Of a stretch of DNA of 24,485 nt, positions 15,585-22,438 are shown piece after piece; within the stretch, counting starts at the first letter, position 1, and each line of letters opens with the position of its first letter. The translations under genes and the position numbers were made by a program. The stretch spans positions 1 through 24,485 of the forward strand of contig CAZCZR010000016.1 of NCBI GenBank assembly GCA_964503455.1, given 5' to 3'. The DNA comes from CAZCZR01 sp964503455. Its GTDB lineage: Bacteria; Bacillota; Clostridia; UBA1381. Below the pieces are notes generated by a model. It was not told the origin of the DNA, searched no databases, and was given only the letters and a program-made list of their open reading frames with translations.

Positions 15585-18116
15585 ATGGCCGGAACAACTA
15601 AGAAAACGACAGCTAAAACTGTTAAAGCAGCTCCCGCTGCCGCAGTGACGACGAGTGCTGTAAAGAAGCTTACCCCGGAAGAGGAGGAACTGAAAAACCT
15701 TATCATCGGCAAAGTAAGCCGTTATTTTGGTAAAGTAATGGAGGACGCAACTCCGCATATGATCTATCATGCCTGTGCTATCACGGCAAGAGACCGGATC
15801 ATGGAAAAGTGGGCTGTGTCGCATAAGCAGGTCAAGGAAAAAGGTTTGAAGAAGCTGTATTATTTGTCATTTGAGTTCCTTATGGGACGTCTTTTGTGTA
15901 CAAATATTCTTAACCTTATGCAGACCGAAGCATATCAGCACGTATTGGAGTCTTTGGGTTACTCGCTCAATGAGATAGCGGAAATGGAAAATGATGCGGG
16001 TCTCGGAAACGGCGGTCTCGGCCGTCTGGCGGCTTGCTTTATAGACTCGCTTACAACAATGGATCTTCCGGCTTACGGATGCACCATCAGATATGAATAC
16101 GGTCTGTTCCAGCAGAAAATCGTAGACGGCTATCAGATGGAGCTTCCCGATCCGTGGCTTGAACACGGAAACGCGTGGGAGATAGCGCGCCCCGAGGAGA
16201 CGGTTGAAGTCAAGTTCGGCGGACAGGTATACACGGACTGGTATAACGGCAGATTTTCGTTCAGATATGAAAACTCGCATACTATCCTTGCCGTTCCCTA
16301 CGATATGCCTCTTGTCGGCTACGATTCAAAGATCGTAAACAAGCTGCGCCTGTGGAGCGCGAAGTCGCCGGAGTACATGAACATGAAGGAGTTCAACAGC
16401 GGCAACTATGTCCGTGCCGTTGAGGAGAAGCAGCTTGCGGAGGTTATTTCGAAGGTTCTTTATCCTGAGGATAACAACATGGCGGGCAAAGAGCTTCGCC
16501 TTAAGCAGCAGTACTTCCTTGTTTCGGCTACTCTGCAGTGGATAATAAAGGAATTTAAGGACAGAAACGGAAGCAACTGGAGCAAGCTGCCCGAAAAGAT
16601 AGTTATTCATATAAACGATACTCACCCGACACTCGCTATACCCGAGCTTATGAGAATACTTATGGATAACGAGGGTCTCGGCTGGGATGACGCATGGGAT
16701 CTTGTAACAAAGGTATTTGCCTACACGAACCATACTGTAATGTCGGAGGCTCTTGAGAAGTGGCCGCTTGACCTGTTCAAGAGAGTGCTGCCGAGAATAC
16801 ACATGATCGTTGAGGAAATGAACAGACGTCTTATGGAAAGACTTAATGTCGTATATCCGGGCGACTACGGCAAGCATAAGTATATGGCTATTATATCCGA
16901 CAATCAGGTATTCATGGCCAATATCTGCCTGGCAAGCTGCTTCGCCGTAAACGGCGTCGCAAAGCTGCATACGGAGATACTTAAAAGAGACATCTTCGCC
17001 GATTATTACAGACTGGATCCGAACCGTTTCCACGCCATCACAAACGGCATAACCTTCAGGAGATGGATATGCAACTGTAATCCGAAGCTTGCTGATCTGA
17101 TCACATCGAAAATAGGCAGCGGCTGGATCACCGATTCGACACAGCTTTCAAAGATAAAGAAGTATGCCAAGGATCCGGAGTTCCGGAAGGAATTTGAGGC
17201 TATTAAGAGGGAGAACAAGGTTAATCTTGCCGCTTACATCAAAGAGCATAACAACATCGTTGTTGATCCGGATTCGATCTTTGACGTACAGTGCAAGCGT
17301 CTGCACGAATATAAGCGTCAGCTGATGAATATACTCCATATCATGGCTGAATACGAGAGATTGCTTAGCGATGAAGCTTACAAGGAAAATTACTATCCCA
17401 AGACATATATCTTCGCGGCTAAGGCAGCGCCCGGCTATGCGAGAGCTAAGCTGATAATCAAGCTTATCAACACAGTCGCAGACAAGATAAACGCCGACGA
17501 GAGAACAGACGGAAAGCTGAAGGTTATATTCCTTGAGAACTACAGCGTTTCTATAGCGGAGAAGCTTATAATTGCGGCTGATATTTCGGAGCAGATCTCC
17601 ACGGCGGGCAAGGAAGCGTCAGGTACCGGAAACATGAAGTTCATGCTCAACGGCGCGGTTACCATAGGTACGCTTGACGGCGCCAACGTGGAAATGCTTG
17701 AGCAGGTCGGCGAGGATAACATTTATATCTTCGGTCTGAAGGAAGATGAGGTAGCGGCAAGAGTGCGCTACGCCGGCGATGATGAGGTCAAGAACATCTA
17801 TGCTTCAAACAATCTCTTAAGACGCGTCCTTGACAGGCTTATAGACGGTTCGCTTATAGAGGGCAATCATCAGATATTCCGCGACTTGTATCAGACACTG
17901 CTGTTCGGCGAGTACGGATTCCCCGACACCTATATGGTTCTGCGCGACTTTGAAGAATATATGAAGACGCAGGAGCAGATGTCGGAGGCGTACAAGGATA
18001 AAGACAAGTGGTTTGAGATGGCTGTTATGAATACGGCTTCGGCAGGTTATTTCTCAAGTGACAGAACTATCAAAGAATACAACGATAAGATCTGGCATTT
18101 GACGCCTATCAAATAA
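15585..18116 (+). CDS. glgP: Glycogen/starch/maltodextrin phosphorylase with Lys/Ala/Thr-rich N-terminal extension
   Basis: GlgP (GT35) releases glucose-1-phosphate from alpha-1,4 glucan ends using pyridoxal phosphate. Conserved blocks include YLSFEFLMGR, NDAGLGNGGLGRLAACF, HINDTHPTLAIPELMRIL, YTNHTVMSEALEKWP, DVQCKRLHEYKRQL, and EASGTGNMKFMLNGA with PLP-binding K685. The 843 aa include an N-terminal extension of about 28 residues (TTKKTTAKTVKAAPAAAV...) that is Lys, Ala and Thr-rich and precedes the ordinary start of the fold (LTPEEEELKNL). This extension resembles the tails of GlgA and GlgB in the same cluster. The ATG has AAAGGA 10 nt upstream; the next Met is at residue 52, inside the fold, so the extension is probably real. 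It is followed by a terminator. Confidence 0.97.
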   Translation: MAGTTKKTTAKTVKAAPAAAVTTSAVKKLTPEEEELKNLIIGKVSRYFGKVMEDATPHMIYHACAITARDRIMEKWAVSHKQVKEKGLKKLYYLSFEFLMGRLLCTNILNLMQTEAYQHVLESLGYSLNEIAEMENDAGLGNGGLGRLAACFIDSLTTMDLPAYGCTIRYEYGLFQQKIVDGYQMELPDPWLEHGNAWEIARPEETVEVKFGGQVYTDWYNGRFSFRYENSHTILAVPYDMPLVGYDSKIVNKLRLWSAKSPEYMNMKEFNSGNYVRAVEEKQLAEVISKVLYPEDNNMAGKELRLKQQYFLVSATLQWIIKEFKDRNGSNWSKLPEKIVIHINDTHPTLAIPELMRILMDNEGLGWDDAWDLVTKVFAYTNHTVMSEALEKWPLDLFKRVLPRIHMIVEEMNRRLMERLNVVYPGDYGKHKYMAIISDNQVFMANICLASCFAVNGVAKLHTEILKRDIFADYYRLDPNRFHAITNGITFRRWICNCNPKLADLITSKIGSGWITDSTQLSKIKKYAKDPEFRKEFEAIKRENKVNLAAYIKEHNNIVVDPDSIFDVQCKRLHEYKRQLMNILHIMAEYERLLSDEAYKENYYPKTYIFAAKAAPGYARAKLIIKLINTVADKINADERTDGKLKVIFLENYSVSIAEKLIIAADISEQISTAGKEASGTGNMKFMLNGAVTIGTLDGANVEMLEQVGEDNIYIFGLKEDEVAARVRYAGDDEVKNIYASNNLLRRVLDRLIDGSLIEGNHQIFRDLYQTLLFGEYGFPDTYMVLRDFEEYMKTQEQMSEAYKDKDKWFEMAVMNTASAGYFSSDRTIKEYNDKIWHLTPIK

Positions 18117-18139
18117 AACATCGATCAAATATAATTTCC

Positions 18140-18168
18140 AAAGGACCGCCGGTACACGCGGTCCTTTT
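18140..18168 (+). terminator. Intrinsic terminator after glgP
   Basis: AAAGGACCGC (18140-18149)/GCGGTCCTTT (18158-18167) form a 10-bp perfect stem with a short T-run. A second strong hairpin, TGCGGC-GGC-GCCGCA with flanking GGAAA/TTTCC (18181-18208), lies just before the ribosome binding site of the next gene. It may be a barrier or a leader structure. Confidence 0.75.
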
Positions 18169-18228
18169 AGGACAATACCGGGAAACGGTGCGGCGGCGCC
18201 GCATTTCCGCGTATAGGGAGGAGAGAAG

Positions 18229-20172
18229 ATGATAATAGAGCATAATTCAAGGGAACGTTTTTTCAGAAAGCCCTTTGGAGCGGTGACGTGCGGCTCGTAT
18301 GTAAGGCTTAGGCTGTTCGTGAAGGATATGGGCATCCCGTCGGCGATACGCCTTATTTACACTGTTGAGGGTGAGGAAACAAAAAGAGTGAATATGCCCT
18401 ATCGTTTTTCACTGAATGACGGAAGCGTCTATTCATATAAGCTTAAAATACCGGATAAGCCGGGACTTATATGGTATTATTTTGAGCTTGAAGGCTCTCA
18501 AGGAACATTTTACTACGGCAACAATCCCGAAAATCTCGGCGGTCATGGCGAGGTATCGTTCCAAGAGCCGAAAAATTCGTATCAGATAACGGTATATAAT
18601 GATTATTATAAAACACCCGACTGGTTTAAGGAGTCGATAGCTTATCAGATATTTCCGGACCGTTTTTACAACGGTGACGAAACAGGTACGCTTATAAATC
18701 TCAGAGATGATATTATAAAGCGTAAATGGGGCGATACTCCGTTTTACAAGGCGGAGCAGTTTGGCGGGGTGTACAAGAGCAACGACTTTTTCGGCGGCAA
18801 TATTCCCGGAATAATCAAAAAGCTTGACTATTTGAAGGAGCTTGGCGTCAGTGTCGTATATCTTAACCCTATATTCAAGGCTGCTTCAAACCACAAGTAT
18901 GACACAGGGAGCTATGAGGAAGTAGATCCCATGTTCGGCACCGAGGAGGATTTTAAAACGCTTTGCTCCGAGGCGAAGAAGCGCGGTATGCGCGTGATCA
19001 TAGACGGCGTGTTCAATCACACCGGAAGCGACAGTATGTACTTCAATAAGGAGGGGCATTACGACAGCGTAGGCGCGTATCAGTCGCAGGAGTCGCCTTA
19101 TTATTCGTGGTACAGATTTATGCAGTATCCGGATGTGTATGAGTCATGGTGGGGAATGCAGACTCTGCCCCAAGTGGAGGAACACAGCGAGTCGTACAGG
19201 AATTATATCCTTCATGATGAGAATGCGATCATAAAGAAATGGATAAGAGCGGGCGCGTCGGGCTGGAGGCTTGACGTGGTTGACGAGCTGCCGGACTTTT
19301 TTGTGAAAGAGCTTCGCGAAGAGGTTAAAAAGACAGATCCCGAAGCCGTTATCATCGGCGAAGTATGGGAGGACGCGTCAAACAAAATGGCTTACGGCGA
19401 AAGACGCCAGTATTTCATGGGTGACGAGCTTGACTCGGTAATGAACTATCCGTTAAGAAACGCTATAGTGGATTTTGCGCTTTGCAGAAATGACGCGGTT
19501 AAATTTGACAGGCGGTTTATGAGCATCAAGGAGAATTATCCCGCGCAGGCGTTTTACTCGCTTTTGAATGTGCTTTCGACGCATGATGTTGAAAGAATAC
19601 TTACGCTTATGGGCGACGCGCCGTCAAGAAACTGCGTTGATGTTGAATATCAGGCAGAGTTTAAAATAGAAGGATTCCCTCTGCAAATAGCCAAAGAGCG
19701 CATGATGATATGCTACGGCATGATAATGACAATGCCGGGCGTACCGTGCATTTACTACGGAGATGAGGCGGCGATGCAGGGATACGCGGATCCGTTTTCG
19801 CGCGGGACCTTCCCGTGGGGCAGCGGATATGAGGAGGATGAGCCGTATAAGCGGATGAAAAAGCTAACGGCGCTTCGCAATTCGCACAAGGCGCTGTCCG
19901 TCGGCGAATATGAAACAGTATATACCGGCGGCAATGTTTACGCTTATATGAGGACCTTCGGTGACGAGAAATTTCTTATCATAGCGAACGCCGGCACCAT
20001 AGAAGAGGATGTCCGCATAGATGTTGCGCGGTTTGAGATGTGTGATATGCACTCTGTTCTCGGCGAGGAAGTCCGCCATTCCGACGACGGCATATATATA
20101 GTCCATATGCCTGTGAGATGGATAAAAATATTTAAAGGCGACAGCCTTGAACCGGAAGAGGAAACCGAATAA
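18229..20172 (+). CDS. GH13 alpha-glycosidase, neopullulanase/cyclomaltodextrinase-like
   Basis: This 647-aa intracellular enzyme (no signal peptide) has an N-terminal beta-sandwich (about 1-125, CBM34-like position), then a GH13 barrel starting at SIAYQIFPDRF, and a C-terminal beta domain. Catalytic regions are intact: DGVFNHTG (259-266), GWRLDVVDE with nucleophile D349, GEVWED with acid/base E378, and LSTHDVERI with D453. The layout fits enzymes that cut alpha-1,4 and sometimes alpha-1,6 bonds in maltodextrins, pullulan or cyclodextrins. Next to glgP, it plausibly processes phosphorylase limit dextrins. No glgX or malQ is visible in the window, which adds weight to that role. GGGAGGAG lies 5 nt before the ATG. 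Exact substrate preference cannot be read from sequence. Confidence 0.9.
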   Translation: MIIEHNSRERFFRKPFGAVTCGSYVRLRLFVKDMGIPSAIRLIYTVEGEETKRVNMPYRFSLNDGSVYSYKLKIPDKPGLIWYYFELEGSQGTFYYGNNPENLGGHGEVSFQEPKNSYQITVYNDYYKTPDWFKESIAYQIFPDRFYNGDETGTLINLRDDIIKRKWGDTPFYKAEQFGGVYKSNDFFGGNIPGIIKKLDYLKELGVSVVYLNPIFKAASNHKYDTGSYEEVDPMFGTEEDFKTLCSEAKKRGMRVIIDGVFNHTGSDSMYFNKEGHYDSVGAYQSQESPYYSWYRFMQYPDVYESWWGMQTLPQVEEHSESYRNYILHDENAIIKKWIRAGASGWRLDVVDELPDFFVKELREEVKKTDPEAVIIGEVWEDASNKMAYGERRQYFMGDELDSVMNYPLRNAIVDFALCRNDAVKFDRRFMSIKENYPAQAFYSLLNVLSTHDVERILTLMGDAPSRNCVDVEYQAEFKIEGFPLQIAKERMMICYGMIMTMPGVPCIYYGDEAAMQGYADPFSRGTFPWGSGYEEDEPYKRMKKLTALRNSHKALSVGEYETVYTGGNVYAYMRTFGDEKFLIIANAGTIEEDVRIDVARFEMCDMHSVLGEEVRHSDDGIYIVHMPVRWIKIFKGDSLEPEEETE

Positions 20173-20243
20173 ACGCAGATAGCATAAAAAGCTGCGCCAA
20201 GGATGATTGACACCGAGCTCGTCGAGCAGACAGTCAAAAAAAC

Positions 20244-20305
20244 AAAAGCTTTCAGATACCGTGTCCGATTTCGGGCGCGGTATTTGTCCATTTCGAAGCT
20301 TTTTT
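20244..20305 (+). terminator. Terminator after the GH13 gene
   Basis: An inner stem ATACCGTGTCC/GGGCGCGGTAT (20256-20266/20273-20283, 11 bp including two T-G wobbles) is nested in an outer stem AAAAGCTT/AAGCTTTT (20244-20251/20296-20303) that ends in T6. Confidence 0.6.
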
Positions 20306-20314
20306 CTATCTCCT

Positions 20315-20358
20315 AAAAAACAAAGATGCTGTTTAAAAATGACTTTTTAAACAGCATC
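20315..20358 (-). terminator. Perfect 15-bp palindrome, terminator of tRNA-Lys
   Basis: GATGCTGTTTAAAAA (20325-20339) and TTTTTAAACAGCATC (20344-20358) form a perfect 15-bp stem with a TGAC loop. On the - strand it is followed by TTTGTTTTTT, placing an intrinsic terminator 10 nt after the tRNA 3' end. It is the best copy of the dispersed palindrome also seen at 3749-3784. Confidence 0.88.
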
Positions 20359-20367
20359 CGTTTTGCT

Positions 20368-20443
20368 TGGTGCGCCATCAGGGGCTCGAACCCTGGACAC
20401 CCTGATTAAGAGTCAGGTGCTCTACCAACTGAGCTAATGGCAC
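20368..20443 (-). tRNA. tRNA-Lys (anticodon CTT)
   Basis: The cloverleaf is complete on the - strand. The acceptor pairs GTGCCAT with ATGGCGC (one T-G wobble), the D arm is GCTC...GAGC, and the anticodon stem is CCTGA/TCAGG with loop CTCTTAA (anticodon CTT, reads AAG). The T arm is CAGGG-TTCGAGC-CCCTG, the discriminator is A and CCA is encoded. It has its own promoter and terminator. Confidence 0.97.
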
Positions 20444-20477
20444 ATTTGTATCCGCCTTTTCGCTGAACACAGTATCT

Positions 20478-20506
20478 ATAATACCACAACTTCTATTGTT
20501 TGTCAA
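20478..20506 (-). promoter_or_regulatory. Promoter of tRNA-Lys
   Basis: On the - strand: TTGACA (20506-20501), 17-nt spacer, TATTAT (20483-20478), ~35 nt upstream of the mature tRNA. The spacer resembles that of the tRNA-Glu promoter (AACA...GTGTGG-like). Confidence 0.85.
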
Positions 20507-20576
20507 GTGTTTTTTTACTTTTTTTCACCAAATCTCAATATCCGGTTCCGTAAAGCATTACATTATCCGCCGCAGC

Positions 20577-20620
20577 GCAAAAAAATATCCGCAAGACCGT
20601 TTCCCGAACCTGCGGATATT
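20577..20620 (-). terminator. Terminator of the infC-rpmI-rplT operon
   Basis: AATATCCGCA (20584-20593)/TGCGGATATT (20611-20620) form a 10-bp stem with a 17-nt loop, with T-runs on both strands. A second hairpin CGCGTG-TTTT-CACGCG (20637-20652) lies between it and the rplT stop. Confidence 0.85.
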
Positions 20621-20663
20621 GCTTTTTTTAACACATCGCGTGTTTTCACGCGGAAGCTTTTTA

Positions 20664-21017
20664 TTACAGCGCCGCCTTAGCTGTTTCAACAAGCTTTGTG
20701 AATGCAGCCGGATCGGCTATAGCTATCTCTGAAAGAGCTTTTCTGTTAAGATCGATGCCAGACTTCTTGAGACCGTTCATAAACGTTGAATAGTTCATCC
20801 CGTTCATCTTGCAAGCAGCTGAAATTCTTGTGATCCAGAGCCTTCTGAAATCTCTCTTTCTTCTCTTTCTGCCCACGTAAGCGTTCTGCATTGAACGCAT
20901 TACCGCCTGGTTGGCTACTCTGTACTGCTTGCTTTCAGCGCCTCTGAAGCCCTTAGCAAGCTTCAGGATTTTCTTATGTCTTTTTCTTGTACTTAAAGCA
21001 CCTTTAACTCTTGCCAT
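20664..21017 (-). CDS. rplT: 50S ribosomal protein L20
   Basis: The 117-aa protein is the usual size for L20, an early-assembly 23S rRNA-binding protein. Recognisable blocks are MARVKGALSTRKRHKKILKL, AKGFRGAESKQYRVANQAVM and RDFRRLWITRISAA. In Firmicutes L20 also represses its own operon by binding the infC leader, and a suitable leader is present here. GAGGA lies ~9 nt before the ATG. It is the last gene of infC-rpmI-rplT, 50 nt after rpmI. Confidence 0.98.
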   Translation of the reverse strand: MARVKGALSTRKRHKKILKLAKGFRGAESKQYRVANQAVMRSMQNAYVGRKRRKRDFRRLWITRISAACKMNGMNYSTFMNGLKKSGIDLNRKALSEIAIADPAAFTKLVETAKAAL

Positions 21018-21067
21018 TTCTTATTATCCTCGCTTTCAAATCTGTTTTAATATTCCCGATTCCCGAA

Positions 21068-21265
21068 TTACTTGTAGGGGATAAGCTTCTTGATTACCGT
21101 AGCGTTAGCGTATGAGCAATAAGCCTGCTTTCTGAGCTGTCTTTTTCTCTTTGTTGATTTCTTTGTGAGTATGTGACGTCTGAAAGACTTGTTCATCTTT
21201 ACTTTGCCGTTCTTTGTGAGGTTGAACCTCTTAGCGGCGCCTCTGTGTGTCTTTATTTTAGGCAT
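21068..21265 (-). CDS. rpmI: 50S ribosomal protein L35
   Basis: At 65 aa it has the normal L35 length and the start MPKIKTHRGAAKRFNLTKNG with the basic RRHILTKKSTKRKRQLRK stretch. AGGAGT lies 7 nt before the ATG. It sits in the canonical middle position of the infC-rpmI-rplT operon. Confidence 0.98.
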   Translation of the reverse strand: MPKIKTHRGAAKRFNLTKNGKVKMNKSFRRHILTKKSTKRKRQLRKQAYCSYANATVIKKLIPYK

Positions 21266-21318
21266 GATTTACACTCCTTTTCAAAATTATAGTATTTTAT
21301 TGTTGCCTGACCGCGAAG

Positions 21319-21840
21319 TTATTTCGCGGATTCCTTCGGCGCAAGGAACATCGTCATATTTCTGCCTTCAAGCTTTGCGGGGCGCTCAACAACGCTATGC
21401 TCGCTTGCCTGCTTGGCGAATTTGTCCAGAAGAGCCAGACCTATTTCCGAATGACTTACCTCACGGCCGCGGAAACGCACCATTACCTTGACTTTATCGC
21501 CTTTTTTCAAAAACTTTACGGCATTATTGCACTTTGTGTTAAAGTCATTGGTATCGATAGACGGTGAAAGCTGAACCTCTTTAATATTGATCACCCTTTG
21601 ATTTTTACGGCTTTCCTTTTCTCGCTTAGCAAGCTCGAACTTATACTTGCCGTAATCCATTATCTTGCAGACAGGCGGCTTTGCCTGAGGCGCGATCTTA
21701 ACAAGATCCAAGCCTTTTTCATTGGCAAGCATCTGCGCCTTTCTGGCGTCCATTACTCCCATCTGCGCACCGTCCGCGCCTATCAGACGCAGTTCCCTGT
21801 CGCGTATCTGCTCGTTGATTTGTAATTCATTCTTAGCTAT
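21319..21840 (-). CDS. infC: Translation initiation factor IF-3, non-canonical ATA start
   Basis: IF-3 prevents subunit joining and proofreads start codons. The 173-aa reading gives both domains: the N-domain from NELQINEQIRDRELRLIG and the linker/C-domain with KPPVCKIMDYGK, LSPSIDTNDFNTK and MVRFRGREVSHSEIG. The first ATG in frame (21762) would remove the 26 most conserved N-terminal residues. The only candidate with a ribosome binding site is ATA at 21840-21838, 8 nt after GGAGG (21853-21849), followed directly by GCTAAGAATGAA. IF-3 genes characteristically start with AUU, AUC or AUA, which IF-3 itself discriminates against, giving autoregulation. No ATG, GTG or TTG occurs in frame between the ribosome binding site and the conserved region. 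Confidence 0.95.
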   Translation of the reverse strand: MAKNELQINEQIRDRELRLIGADGAQMGVMDARKAQMLANEKGLDLVKIAPQAKPPVCKIMDYGKYKFELAKREKESRKNQRVINIKEVQLSPSIDTNDFNTKCNNAVKFLKKGDKVKVMVRFRGREVSHSEIGLALLDKFAKQASEHSVVERPAKLEGRNMTMFLAPKESAK

Positions 21841-22017
21841 GACTGATCCCTCCCGAATCGATTATTCCTGAACTTTCGTTGCTGCCGAAGCATAAAAAAA
21901 CGAATAGCAATAACCTATCCGCGCAAAATCACCCCGAATATCGGGAAATCTCATATTTACCGCAAAGCCTTCGCCGGGCGGTGAGAACGGATAAGTTCTG
22001 CTTGTTTTTTACTTACT
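21841..22017 (-). promoter_or_regulatory. infC leader with attenuator-like structure (probable L20 leader)
   Basis: The leader is ~175 nt. On the - strand a late hairpin GGATAG-7 nt-CTATTC (about 21920-21902) is followed by T7 (A-run 21894-21900), a terminator shape. Its 5' arm lies in CGGATAGGT (21921-21913), which can instead pair with the earlier ACTTATCCG (21996-21988; forward CGGATAAGT), with one wobble, giving an alternative structure. A CCCGA/TCGGG hairpin (21933-21945) lies between. This fits the transcription-attenuation leader by which L20 controls this operon in Firmicutes, although I could not match it to the family model. Confidence 0.65.
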
Positions 22018-22023
22018 TGATAT

Positions 22024-22052
22024 ATTATACACTATCCGGCCCGCGTTGTCAA
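22024..22052 (-). promoter_or_regulatory. Consensus promoter of infC-rpmI-rplT
   Basis: On the - strand: TTGACA (22052-22047), 17-nt spacer, TATAAT (22029-22024), a perfect consensus, starting a ~175-nt leader. Confidence 0.9.
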
Positions 22053-22118
22053 GGCTTTTTTGAAATTTTTTATCGCAATTTTCTCAAAAGCAATAACTGA
22101 TACGCGTTTTTCAAGCAA

Positions 22119-22156
22119 GAAAGAAAAACACCGATAACCCGAATGATTATCAGTGT
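22119..22156 (-). terminator. Terminator of tRNA-Glu
   Basis: On the - strand ACACTGATAA and TTATCGGTGT (forward 22128-22137/22147-22156) pair over 10 bp with one wobble, followed by TTTTCTTTC. It lies ~18 nt after the tRNA. Confidence 0.8.
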
Positions 22157-22173
22157 TCGTCTTTTCGTATTAC

Positions 22174-22248
22174 TGGTGACTCGTGAGGGAATCGAACCCT
22201 CGTTGCCGGCGTGAGAGGCCGGAGTCTTAACCGCTTGACCAACGAGCC
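22174..22248 (-). tRNA. tRNA-Glu (anticodon CTC)
   Basis: On the - strand the acceptor GGCTCGT pairs with ACGAGTC (one wobble). The anticodon stem is CCGGC/GCCGG around CTCTCAC (anticodon CTC, reads GAG), and the T arm GAGGG-TTCGATT-CCCTC is intact. Discriminator A and an encoded CCA complete it. The GGTCAAGCGGTTAAGAC D arm is typical of tRNA-Glu. Confidence 0.96.
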
Positions 22249-22268
22249 ATGACTCACCAACGGATATT

Positions 22269-22297
22269 AGTATACCACACTTTTTCCTGTTTGTCAA
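22269..22297 (-). promoter_or_regulatory. Promoter of tRNA-Glu
   Basis: On the - strand: TTGACA (22297-22292), 17-nt spacer, TATACT (22274-22269), about 20 nt upstream of the mature tRNA. It is divergent from the cotH promoter. Confidence 0.87.
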
Positions 22298-22334
22298 TAC
22301 TTTTTGCCGTATTATTTTTAATTTTTTTCCACGC

Positions 22335-22363
22335 TTGACACCCCTATATAGATGTGATATAAT
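22335..22363 (+). promoter_or_regulatory. Consensus promoter of the CotH-family gene
   Basis: TTGACA (22335-22340), 17-nt spacer, TATAAT (22358-22363), a perfect consensus about 70 nt before the start codon. Confidence 0.87.
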
Positions 22364-22438
22364 AGCATATAATACAGAGGAAATAAGTGGACATTGCGTT
22401 ACGGATTCGGGCCGGCAAAATGAGGGAGGGGAATATTT

